Source: Paragyromitra xinjiangensis (taxonomy: Eukaryota > Ascomycota > Pezizomycetes > Pezizales > Discinaceae). From it: DNA of 64,000 nt. Positions 31,321 through 42,010 of this stretch are shown here, piece after piece (positions within the stretch are counted from its first letter, which is position 1; each line of letters opens with the position of its first letter). The stretch spans positions 186,001 to 250,000 of the forward strand of contig JBCAMK010000008.1 in the NCBI GenBank assembly GCA_038503065.1. The letters are read 5' to 3'. Under the pieces are notes generated by a model, which was not told where the DNA came from, did no database searches, and worked only from the letters and a program-made list of their open reading frames with translations. The translations under genes and the position numbers were made by a program.

Positions 31321-32842
31321 CGCAGCGACCGGCGTACCCACACACGCCTTGGCTTAAACCAATGATCTCAATATGGGGAGGGTTTCAGCTGTGATCAATC
31401 AGTTGTCAGTTTTTGCCTAACTGGATATCTCACAAGTTCACTGAAATGCCGTAACACTAAAACTTAAGCTGGCGCCGGGAAGCCGGGAATTAACTCCAGA
31501 ATCTGAGACTAGAAATAAAGGCTCGCTCGCTAGCTATTAAATGCTATACTTCCCTTTTAGAATAAAGTTCTATGCCGGAAGCGCTAAGCTAGCAGGGCTA
31601 TTCATGATACTTGTGAATTACTGCGCGTGTGTAAACAGTCACGTGTATAGTCAGTTACCACTTTCTTGGCGACGACACTTAGAGTAGATGAAATCTTTAT
31701 CTTTTCATTCGCCCAGGAGAGTGTTACCCGAGTTGCGAACCTGTTTCAACATGGTAAAGCCTCTTTTGCCAATCGCATTTTGGGGGAGAGGTGGGTGACT
31801 GACCCGTATGCACCACTGTCTACGCACATGCGGTACTGTATTTATTTTTGATGCGCGCTTTACCAATCCCTACGATCCACGCATTATATGGACGCTGGAA
31901 CAATTATTGTGCTCCTTAGCTATCCCTGTATGATTTTCCCTTGGATCGACGCAAACACCCAGACTTGATATTGCGGTACTCTTGCGAGATGTTGGAGGGG
32001 TTTCTAACCCGCTACATCCCGCGGTAATGTGGCCTCCACTTCCGAGATTCTTTTACCTTTCTCGGCGCGTCATAAATATAGGGTACCTGTATCAACTTGT
32101 TCGGGAACAATTGCTAGACGTTACTATGGTTGAATTTGGCTAGGCTAACTGTGATTAGGTATGGTTTGAATAAAATTGAAAACAACTTTATGGATTTCTT
32201 TCGCTGTTTTTATGACTACAGGCCAGCAACACATTGCTCAACCCATGTCGGCTTTCTCAATATCCCTGCATCGGCACGATTTGCAATAACAGTTGCACTG
32301 CGCATAGTGGCGGGTATTTGGTTGGCACTTGTCATAAGATCCATTGCGCGTTTTTTAACTTGTTAAGTGGGTTGGAGAGGTGTGGTGGATCATTCGATGT
32401 CGGATCGGCCCGCACCCGCATTTGACATCCCCACTACTTTACAGAATTAAACCCTTGCCGCGTTAATCAGAAATAGATAGTTTATTCTATCTTTGATTAA
32501 CCAACGGCCCAAGCCGCCTACTGGCTTAAAAATCTTGTTCTGCAGGCGAGAATTGGTATGATGCGTAGATGGCGAGGTAATAATGAGATCAAGCCTATAT
32601 AGATCCAAACCACCCAATCAAATATGGAGCAAAATTTTTGAGCTGGTAGTTTGGGTGTTAGATACATGTAGTAAAAGATAGTACGACCTTGGACCAGCTA
32701 AATACTACTCTATCACTACCTAGATTCCGGGTCGGCCCGGGTCAGTTTTGGTTGGACAGAGTATGGGGGCTTGCTCAGGTTTGGTAGGGTAAACAATTTC
32801 TCTCGAATGGAGAGCCTTGCTGGGGTTTGGGCCGTGATAGTA

Positions 32843-32954
32843 CTCGTATTCTCATGACGTTTTTAAAGCGGTCCCCATATAAAATAGGTGGATTCAGGAC
32901 AGTTCGTATGGTATGCGGACCTGGCCCGTTTTAAAAACGTCACGAGAATACGAG
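32843..32954. mobile_element. 112-bp hairpin MITE with TA flanks
   Basis: Inverted arms of about 30 bp: left CTCGTATTCTCATGACGTTT, right the complement with one early mismatch. Flanked by TA at 32841-32842 and 32955-32956, fitting a Tc1/mariner-type insertion. It has no coding capacity. Confidence 0.8.
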
Positions 32955-33452
32955 TATTTGGCTGATCAAAAGTGTGGTGTAGTTTGATAATAAGGAACTA
33001 GCCTGGGCACTATTGGCGATGCGCCCAGCCTCCGGTTAGCTGAATCAATATCGTTGCATACATGTAATGATAGGCGACTGATACAGAAAACCTTGCTACT
33101 TTAGACACTTGACCAGAGAAACTTAAAGAATATGGTTCATGGAATGAAATCCCCTTGGTAACTAAGAGTGTTTAATCTTTATATAACCTGATTTCCAGGT
33201 ACTAAGGCTAGTTTCTTAGGTACATACATGTAGTATTTGATACGGAGCTCAACTACATATACTAGAGATGTTCATGTGATGCATGACTGAGGAGAAAGAT
33301 GAGCAGGCGGGCTTGCTTAGATGTCCCGCTTCTTCTTTCCTTTCTCCTTTTAGAGAACATTACCAAATATAGCTTCTTCTCAAGACTCCGTGGCTTCGAT
33401 CCTCTGCATCTGTAGGAATCAAAGTCTCGGGCCTCACACCAACCCTGATATA

Positions 33453-33585
33453 CTCGGGGCAGGAATGAAAAATCAAAAAATACTCTTTTCTGATAATTTT
33501 TTTGATTTGCTCTCACAAAGTAACATCAACAGGTTAATTAACCAACTCCCACTTGCATCTTCGGGTCCTCCATGCCTGCCCCGAG
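33453..33585. mobile_element. 133-bp MITE-like element with short inverted ends
   Basis: Ends CTCGGGGCAGGAATG and its complement (14 of 15 matches), flanked by TA on both sides; the flanks extend to ATATA/TATAT, so the exact boundary may shift by two bases. The interior is AT-rich and non-coding. Confidence 0.65.
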
Positions 33586-33913
33586 TATATTATAATTTTA
33601 AATTAGTCTAGCCTAGGTCAGTTCCTTATCACTAAGATGATACAGTAGTAAGTCTCCCAGAAGTCTGAGATCTCCATTTAGATGATTTCTACAATGTTTT
33701 ATCCACAGCGATAACGACCCGCATGACTGCGTAGCGGGGTAACCACGTATTCTGGCCAGCTCCATCCGCTGCGAATAAATATATAGTCATGCCTTATGGC
33801 GACAGAAGGAAGGAGTAGGCCTTGTCTACTCTGCAAACTTACCATTATCACTTCACCAACTCTTCATACTCTATTTTATCAATATAGCTCTTTAAATATT
33901 CTCGCATACCACC

Positions 33914-34200
33914 ATGGCTGACAAAGAGACCAAAGAGCCTACCAAGACCGCAGAGAAAACCGAGAAAACCGAGAACACCGGGGGGACCGGGGGGACCGGG
34001 GTCATCACGTTCTCGGGGGACGCTACGGCGTTCAAGGCGCCCTGGTGTAATCGTGAGTATCCTAGATTTTCTTTGGCGCTAACTAGGCCCACCCTAAGGC
34101 ATTTAGTAATGACTCGTCGGTGACAGACTGCCAACACGAATGCGAGCGGACGGGAGGTATGGCCTGCACTGTCTGCAAGGACTACCACAAGTCGCCGTAG
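33914..34200 (+). CDS. Small Cys-rich protein (70 aa), two exons
   Basis: Exons 33914-34052 and 34127-34200 join in phase. The start context ACCACCATGG is strong. The donor is GTGAGT, the branch site GCTAACTAG, and the acceptor GGTGACAG. The N-terminal half is Lys/Thr/Glu-rich with tandem EKTE and GGT units. The C-terminal half reads FKAPWCNHCQHECERTGG then MACTVCKDYHKSP, with five Cys and three His, which could bind zinc. The stop TAG is directly followed by GTAAGT, and a CTAAC..CCTAG acceptor lies about 40 nt on, suggesting a 3'-UTR intron. No known family is recognised. It sits alone inside the repeat island and lacks a signal peptide. Confidence 0.55.
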
Positions 34201-36030
34201 GTAAGTAACCCAAACCGCTCCCAAAATTTAAACTAACTCGTTCCTAGGCCAGGAGAACAACCTCAAAATGGCCCCCCACTTGATTGATGTAGCTTGTGCA
34301 AGGGTTGGCGGGGTCGTTTTACTCTGAGGGATAGTTCAATTAGGGTTATTCTATTTTATAGGAACTCAGGATATGGCTTCATACATGTAGTTATTATCTT
34401 GTCAGGCTATCATTATCAAGAAAATCTTTTGCGAAGTTAGGAGTGCCTATTGCCCTTCTGATAAGAATTTTGTACCATCACCACGGGAAAAGTCCCTCAG
34501 GTAAGTCCCGGTTCCAATGTTGAGCTCGTACACACACTATAGTCACATTTACTGAGCGGATACCAGTAGACGTTGAAAGGATATTAGTGAATATGCCATC
34601 GTACTCTTAAAAGATAGCCTATTGACTAACCATCCAGTGTTCGTAAGCATCTAGGGTAGACTGCGGGGTCGGCGATTGGTAAGGTGCTGTAGGCCCTGTA
34701 CTGTAGCCCCCCACTATATGCAGTCTGCGGTGGAGGGTAACTGTAGCCTGCGGCCCTTGCTTTGAGCCCCCGAGTGCAAGGATATGAGAAGACCAGAAGC
34801 CCAATCGCCCATAGTCTAATCCTGTCCCAGCCTACGACTGAGCTGACAGCCCTACAGCAAGTGTTAAGCTGCTCTAGGTAGGGCCGGCCCCGGCGGTCTC
34901 TCCCGAGTAGGAACGTGTTTGGAGATAGATCTGAATACTAGTTTGGGATTTTCAGAGATTGCCGAGCTCCTACGGAAAGCTCCGGGGAGATTCTAGCCGT
35001 GGAAAGTCACTGGCCAGGAGGATTGCGTCTGGAGAGAGATTTAGCTTGTACATAATCCTACAAACAGATATATATATTCATGCTCTTGAAACGCTGTATT
35101 AAAGGCCTCAAATAATATACTAAGATCTCAAACCAAGCCTCGTTTGCCCTGTGTGAAGTGCTGTTAAATCGATCATTTCCAGCCGCTGGAAGAGGTCATA
35201 TAACACGCTGAAAGGGATAAGGCCAATTACTGAGTACTATCCTCGATCAGCCAAATACCAGAACACAAATTCTACGTAGGATGAATACCCATAAAGGGTC
35301 TATCCTTTTCTCGAAATAGTGTATTTCAGAATAAACTCATTATTAAAAAAACACAAATTCTAGTGGAAAAACTTGCTTCGATCTGGTAGGGTAACCAATT
35401 TTCGGCCAATTAGAAACAGGATCGGACATTCCTGGTATTTGGGCCGTCTTGGTATTTGGCTGATCGAAGATAGTAGAGAACTATTTTCTATGCTCGTACT
35501 GTCCGGGCAGCCACAGGTCTTCCCCCCATGAATGTTAGTCGTTGCATGACTAAGAGGGTACTTCAGAATTGGTCTGCCTACCACAAAAGCGATAGCACTT
35601 TGAAAACTGGCCATACTCTGAAGTGGGATGTGTGATGAGATGTCTCATGCATGTTTATCTCGAAACACGCCCCGTTCCGTCTCGTCAGTAAGCCTAGAGA
35701 TCTTTAATATAGACTTAGCTGTATAGTCCCTTTCCTAGTGCAGCGGCTATCGTTTCATCACCTAGGTAAATATTAATTTTTTTGGCGAGGCACCCAGAAG
35801 CTGTAAAAATAAGACCGTTGCAGCAAAGGCGGCGAGAAGTAGGCTCGTTCCCATCAAAGGTTGCTTCTACTACGGTGTGCGGCGAGCTGCACAGTATGGG
35901 CTAGGCACGAGACTAGGCCAGAGGAGGAGGACTTTAACGCCATGGCACCTTAATGATATATAGTAACAGCAGTATGGGCACGTGTGCATACGAGGCTTAT
36001 ACCACAACTTCGTTAAAGTATTAGCCTGGT
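34201..36030. other. Gene-free part of the accessory island
   Basis: About 1.8 kb without a supportable gene, repeat pair or RNA. Only short frames occur. It includes the possible 3'-UTR intron of the Cys-rich gene at its left edge. Confidence 0.45.
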
Positions 36031-36460
36031 ATGAAGATTGAACAAGGGAATTTTCAACCCTATGAGGTCACTGTAGAAGAATGGACGTCTCTTCCAACAC
36101 TTACCGAGTTGCTCGATGGCTTTTTTTGAAAGTGAAAACTATGACGAAGCAGCTCTTGCCCACACCATGAGCGGGGCTGGTGGGGAAATCAAGGATCCCG
36201 AGGGAATCGACACTTCCGCCCCAATCGCGAGAAGGAGGAGATTCACAAGAAGGAATACGAATTATAAAAAGGTGTTTATCTCTACAGCAGCACCGAAGGT
36301 GTCTAAAACTGATGGAGTGGTAGACCTCCTTCTAGCTTGTCCTCTTGCCCTTCTTGAGGGCTCTCCGCGATTCCCTCTCGACATTTTTTCTGGGCGGGAT
36401 GATAGCACAAGTGATGAGTTGTGGCGAGAAGTTTATTACGCCAACATCTACATGCCATAA
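36031..36460 (+). pseudogene. Recombinase-like relic, N-terminal copy D (frameshift)
   Basis: Plus-strand copy of the N-terminal part of the island family, so inverted relative to copies A, B and C. It starts with MKIEQGNFQPYEV and continues SLPTLTELLDGFF, then a run of seven T (36120-36126) shifts the frame by one base. The next frame resumes with FESENYDEAALAHTMSG and GIDTSAPIARRRR, which match FETKDYDETAFALIMGE (copy A) and FRTEDMVWLATFALIMGE (copy B). After VFIS it runs into the APKVSKTDGVVDLLLACP segment also seen near 29400-29460. A truncated, rearranged relic. Confidence 0.5.
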
Positions 36461-37059
36461 ACAATTAGGCTTACAGATTGGTCAAGGGAAGATGGTGGGG
36501 GAGAGTTTAGCACCGACGTAGTTTTTAGGTAGCACTCTAGTCGGGGTAAGGGTTTCTAAGTTATGGGTATCTGGGCACAGAAAGTTAGTCAAAACAGAGT
36601 AGTCAGGATAGAAGAGTCGGGAGGGATTATTTCGCATGGACGTACGTTGCAGGTTATGGTGTTGAAGGCTTTGGTGGGGAAGTGAGAGTGGTGTGATAGA
36701 TGGAAGGTGTTGGTTTGAGGTTTATGGGCGAGTAATTAACTGTCTCGCTTCCCCCGTTCCATATTTCCTCTGGGTAGCGGTGTTTGGAGAACGCCTCCGG
36801 GCGTACCTTCTGCGCAGCCTATTTTTCTGGTGCGGTCAACCGTGTAGGCTGAGAGGCCTTGGGTTAAAAGTGGTCCTACCGGAACTTTAGGTCCCCTTCC
36901 AAGAGATCTTCGGGAGGATCGTGCTGCTCCGGAGACTCTTGTCGGAGCAGGATAGCTAACAGACGATGAGGGACCAAGGCAACCAGATTTTTAGTCCCGT
37001 TCAGACGCGGATGGTGAGGACAAGCGGTCTCAAAAGTGGAGTTTCTTCCATTCCTGTAC

Positions 37060-37950
37060 TCGAAAACGATGATTAGTGATTGTTCGTCTGGCTAGGGCGG
37101 GAGGGATGGCAATTTCTACCTTTAAGGTGGCGGATTCCTCTCACGGCATCGATGTCGATGTTCGTCAGTTCGTACCTTCCTTCCCATGAAGGCTTTCTTC
37201 GTAGGCTCAGGATTGAAGTCAAGTTTTTGCTTGACTCGTGCGATCACCTCTTCAGCAGCCATGTGTGAATCACCCGAGGGGAGCAGGGCTTTTCAGTATC
37301 TATTTAACGCTGATTACCATACTGAGACTCATATACGATGGATGAAGACATACCTTTTTCATGCTCCATACGATGGATTGCCGACCCCACATGATGGTTC
37401 GAATACGTGGGCGAATGTTGTCTTTTGACCGAGGTTTGATACGAACAACCGAAATCATTGATTTCGGCTCTTCGCACCACATTTCCTGTGTTTGAAGTTA
37501 GCAATTTGCTATGCTGTTTGAAACAATGGGTTAGCTAACTGGCACTCACATTCTGCCCAACCTTACAGCCTTTGGTTCCTAGAGATATCGTTTTATGATA
37601 CCCCTTGTCGGTTTCGCTCCTCTGTTTGGTAGTTGGAGCAGAGGTATTAATTTCTTCGGAACCGATGACTTCCTGGTTAGCCTCGCCCATGATGAGGGCA
37701 AAGGTAGCCAGCCACACCATGTCTTCGGTTCTGAAGAAGTCATCAAACAGCTCCGTAAGTGTTGGGGGAGGCGTGACTGTTGATTTGGTGTATAGAAAGT
37801 GCTGCTTGGCAGAAGCGGTGCAAGTCCTTTGACGAAGTAGATCCTTTGCACGGATTTGGCGTGTAGAAAGTGCTGCTTGACCGAAGTCCTTCGACAAGAT
37901 AAATCCTTCGCGCGAACCTGGTGTTTAAAGTCAATGAATGTGGAGAGAAA
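37060..37950 (-). pseudogene. Recombinase-like relic, copy B
   Basis: Minus-strand copy that aligns with copy A over about 26730-27640, with the same exon-intron order. The N-terminal exon (about 37897-37560) reads TLTELFDDFF, ATFALIMGEANQEV and EEINTSAPTTK. The following intron again begins GTGAGT. The next exon (about 37485-37355) gives MISVVRIKPRSKDNIRPRIR then MWGRQSIVWSMKK, a basic helical segment that would suit a core-binding domain. It then reaches KKAFMG, matching KMAFMG of copy A, and degenerates. Near 37786-37919 a unit of about 65 bp is tandemly doubled at the 5' end. No complete frame remains. Confidence 0.5.
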
Positions 37951-38464
37951 AAGAGAAATTGAGTATATTCCTAACCTGTCGCGTGATCTCACCCTTAGTC
38001 CCTAACTAGAGACATCTCCCCATGACGATCTCGTGCTAAGAAGAGACATATCATAGCAGTTTTCTTAGAGGTTTGAATAATACGTGATGGGGAGATTTAG
38101 CAAAAGGCCTGGGCATAGAAACTCAAAATTAGTCTCATCTCATATTCATAGGAGAGTTCTATTGGTGGAGGGGTCTTAAGGAAGTAGTGGGTAGAGGATG
38201 ACGGTGAGAGGGAAACAAACAGGGACCCACTGCCATGTGCGTTCTGCCAAGGCGGCAACACCCGCACCTTAAAGCTTATCGATAAGATCCCAACACAACC
38301 TCAGCAAGGACCTGGTGATGTCACGCCGCGTGCGTACGTACTCAGACGAAAACTGAGACATTTCAAACCAGCCCCATAAATTCACCATATTCCCAACACC
38401 TCTGACTCTCCATCATCATCTTCTCATCCTTCAATAAAATATTCAAAAGAGTCTAAAAAAAACG
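37951..38464. promoter_or_regulatory. Right edge of the island and leader of the DUF1769 gene
   Basis: The relic similarity ends here. The last 100 bp are C/A/T-rich with a run of A directly before the start at 38465, typical of fungal leaders. Confidence 0.35.
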
Positions 38465-39429
38465 ATGTCTTCTGAAAAATACCGGCTCAAAGTCACTGCT
38501 GGACCGAGTTATGATATATCCACGCATTCGCCCGTCCCAGTCAATACTTCCACGCCACTAGCAATAACTACCCGTTTGTCCCCCTGATTATCCTCCCCTT
38601 TCAGCTCTTCGCTAACTTACCCACTACAGCAAACGCAACTACAATTCTACATACCCGGCTCCAATCCTTCCGTTCCCCTCCCAATAAACCCCTTCCCTCA
38701 ACACACCCCTACTTCAGCCATCCCGCCCACACCTCTGACCTCTACTCCTTCCAACTCCAATTTACCCCTAGCTCGTCAACTCCGATCCCTGGGGATGCAC
38801 TCATCTTCGGAAACGACTTTTCACACCCGGTAAGGGACAACCTCCCAACTGGTTTCCGCATATTCTGGAATCTAGCAAAATGGGTTGACCCTGGGATAGA
38901 GGGTGACGTGTATGCTGATGAGCCATGGATCTATGGAGGCGCTTTATCGAGTATGAGTGTGATCAACGTCAAGGGGCCAGGGACACCAGCACCTAGTGAG
39001 ATTGGAACGGCTGAGGAAGAAGTGGTGGGAGAAACAGAAGTAGAGCCAGAGCCAGTGGATGATGGAGATAAGGTGATGGAGGAAGATACGACTGCTCTTT
39101 CGACTCCCGCACTGTCTATCCCTCCCACAGCTGCAGCAAGGCGAAAGTTCTTCCTTGATGACGCCAAAAAGAAGGAGGTTAGCTTTCGGAAGGGATACAC
39201 GTACGGTTTCGATTTTTGCGGGCCGTGGGTGGATTTTAATACCTTTACGATTAAGTTGCCAGGGTTCACGGTGAGCTTGTTGCGGTATTGGAATGGACAA
39301 CCAGTAAGATATGTACTGAAGAACAAGGCGAGTGGGGAGGTTTATGCGGTGATTTTGCTGGAGTTTGTTGAGATCGGGAGCGAAGAGGAGAAGGGACAGG
39401 AAGGAGTAGGTGAAAGTGATATTGATTGA
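38465..39429 (+). CDS. DUF1769 (UPF0590) family protein
   Basis: Member of the conserved fungal DUF1769/UPF0590 family, function unknown. Two exons, 38465-38573 and 38630-39429, give 302 aa; the intron has a GCTAAC branch site. The family pattern is clear: YRLKVTAGPSYD at the start, HPYFSHPAH, then GDALIFGNDFSHPVRDNLP, WVDPGIEGDVYADEPWIYG and GGALSSMSVINV. Near the C-terminus come FRKGYTYGFDFCGPWVDFN, FTIKLPGFTVSLLRYW and RYVLKNK. An acidic insert (about residues 185-230) separates the two halves. No signal peptide or membrane helix is present, so a cytosolic protein is likely. The spacing to the recombinase relics is about 500 bp, so this gene marks the right border of the island. Confidence 0.9.
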
Positions 39430-39652
39430 TTAGATGTGTAAAAGTGAATTGGGGGAAGCATAGACATAGATATATCTATTTATACATTTAGATCATCTTA
39501 GCAACTTCAGAGTCCTCTCCAATATTCTTTCATGCGTATTTGCGAGCGATCAGCTAAGCTTAAAAACCTTTCATTGTCTTTACAGCCTAAAGTGATCTTG
39601 TAGCGAAAGCTCAAATCTGATCGTTTAAGTTTCCCATCCGCATCATTCGAAG

Positions 39653-41168
39653 TCAAATATCCAAATTGTCCCCTTCATCACATTCCAGACGTAGGACTAC
39701 CACTTCCGCCTTACGTACGACTATTGGATGTTCCAAAAAATTCCCAAACTCATCAAATCCATACCGCAATACAATAGGAAAAAGCACTTTGTGAACAATA
39801 ATGTCCCGATACCCGTTCCGCTCATCCACCTCCCCATCATCTATCATCCCCGATACATCCTCCATGGTCTCAGGATGATAGGAAACCCCCGGATCTATAC
39901 CCTGGACCTGAATGATTGCCGTCTGCAGACTAATTTCTTCTGAAAGCTTGGCCGCATGTTCAACGATGGCAAATAAAGCTTGATTGCAATCTTCTCTGTC
40001 TACAGTTATCCGCAAATCGAGGCAAGATTTGAGATATTCCGTCGCACCAGTAAGTCCTTCGTGGAGGGAATCGTTGTAGTAATCGTTGTTGATGGCCATA
40101 TTGACGGTCTGCACATACCATTTTCGCTTCTCAAGATCTAGTTACTCCATATCAGCAATTGATTTTTAGCACTAGATAACCACGAATATACATACCAGTG
40201 CCTCCAAGGAAGCCACAAGCTGACTCGAGGTGTTGATCTAATAGCCCAAACTGGAAACGGCTGAGAACTCCCTGGGTTAAATAGTCGGCAACCACTGCTT
40301 GGATTTCGCTGAGCTTGATCTGAGGTTCCCCAGCACCCCAAACAACTGATCTCACAGAATGCCTCACAGGTTCAGGGAAATCCCAGTACTCTATCTTTGA
40401 TTGGCCTCGGAAGTTTCGGAAGACCCACCGCCGAATTGCCTCCGACAGCTTGGAGAATTCTACCCCGAAATAACCATCGTCTCTGACAACAGGTTTGGCG
40501 GTACTATCTTGCTCCTTCGTGGTTTTTTGCCCCATACCGTCGTCCTGCTTTAACTTTTCGTGCTTCTCTCGTAAATCTCGGAGGCGTTTTTGAGATTCAT
40601 CGTAGTCCTGCTTCAGCTTATTGTGTTGTCGCTCCAATACCTGGTAACGAGCTTGTGATTCCTTTCTTGACTCCATTATCTTCTTCTCTAGGGTTTTGAA
40701 CCAGCTCGCTAATTCGTTATCGGTGTTTTTCTCGACTTCTTTCTCCTGTTCTCGAGGTTAGAAAAACCCCTAGTCATTTTCGGTAGAATATCATACTTTA
40801 CGATCCCCCTGTGAATCTTTATCAGTGTCTTGTTCCCCGTTTTCTGCTGCAAGTTCTCCCTCGCCCTCCTCTCCGTGCTCACTCGACTGGTCCCGCCTCT
40901 CTTCCTTCTCCTCCTCCCCTCCCTCATGTTTTGAGGAAGATCCAGCAGCCGAATCAGACATTCGACGTGAAGTCCCTATCGGGAGAGGTTTCCACGCGGG
41001 AGGTCGAAGATCAGTCGAAGACTCGGAGTTTGGACTTTCGTCTTGAGTACTAGTCCTATGCGAATCTCGTCCGTTCTCAAAAGAGTTATTTGATGCTGAT
41101 GAGGAGCTCTCTCCAGGTGCACTTGGTCGTCGTACTCCAGCAGGCAGGAAGAATTTACTAGACCTCAT
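39653..41168 (-). CDS. Unnamed coiled-coil protein, paralog 1 (468 aa)
   Basis: Three exons on the minus strand: 41168-40797, 40745-40196 and 40137-39653. The N-terminal exon is Ser-rich then strongly acidic. The second begins with a coiled coil (KEVEKNTDNELASWFKTLEK onward) and leads to DDGYFGVEFSKLSEAIRRWV, followed by FRNFRG, a motif I associate with uncharacterised fungal proteins having a Y-F-x2-F-x2-L and WVFRNFR core. Then comes a helical region (SEIQAVVADYLTQGVL, LGGTG). The third exon reads KRKWYVQTVNMAINND and ends in VLFPIVLRYGFDEFG and VVRKAEVVVLRLE. No transmembrane or signal segment is present. The neighbour at 42011 is a paralog with the same exon layout. Confidence 0.8.
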
Positions 41169-42010
41169 GAGTGGTTGTAGTGGTTTCTGTTGGGTATCGT
41201 TATTGAGAAAGGCTTGAGTCGATCATTCAGCTTTCGTGGAAGAGGTAGTGGGGGGATGCCAGCATGTTGCTGTGCCCCATTAAGTATTCCATATTGTCGG
41301 TAAAACATTACCAGCTTTTATGCAACTTGGGGCCATGAACACCAGCTGCCTGATTGTCCCAATCGATCTTGGGCGCTGTGACTTGTCATTTTTGAGTTGG
41401 GGAAAAGTTGGCAGCCTTAAACGGTATGGGCCCTATCAGGAAACTGGTAGGAGTTGCAATCGGCTCCTTCGCCGCTCAATCAAATCCCTCTGCATTGGCC
41501 AACTGCTGGCTGTCTTGGTGGGTGGGGTCTGGAGCTTTAGTAGCACAACTTGGAATTTGGTACTGAGCTGTCGTGTTGTTGCAAGGCGGCCGATTTCCGC
41601 CAGTAGCTTTTTACCTTGCTCACACAAAGGCGAAGTGCATAGCCCAGCAGAAACAACCCTCTTTTTGTTTCTTTAAAGGCTCTTCAGAATTCCTTGACAG
41701 CAGATCTAACCAACGGCAAAAGACTGCAATGGTATGGAGAACAATATCTGTGCCATATCAAAGACCTTTTCACCTTGATGTGGTGCCTAGTATGAAACCC
41801 ATTTGACTAGAGTTCGACGTGCTTATGCACCCCCAAGGGATTCTTGCATAAATTCACAGATAAATGTATTCTCCAACTACTGCTCGAAAAGTTTCCTATT
41901 ACCCCAATAGATTGAAAGAAAGAAAGAAAGAAAGAAAGAAAACCCTCGAAAAAAACTTAAAGCCAAACATGATTTTCTAACTAAGCACTCTGACCTCTTT
42001 TCATTCGAAA
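41169..42010. other. Spacer between the two paralogs
   Basis: No supported gene. It contains a short GAAA tandem repeat (about 41918-41942). The left part would hold the promoter of paralog 1, the right part the 3' end of paralog 2. Confidence 0.5.

Larger units (their letters stand above)
30121..33913. other. Gene-poor AT-rich stretch with small repeats
   Basis: No protein gene can be supported in about 3.8 kb. It includes a cluster of CCTCGAGG-type palindromes (30790-31320) and two hairpin MITEs (32843-32954 and 33453-33585), listed separately. The last 80 bp before 33914 look like a leader (ACCACCATGG). Confidence 0.5.

Noticed and set aside
26471..37950. Complete Starship-type giant transposon
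   Set aside because: The relics suggest a tyrosine recombinase but no intact captain, boundary direct repeats or cargo set are visible, and copies lie in both orientations.
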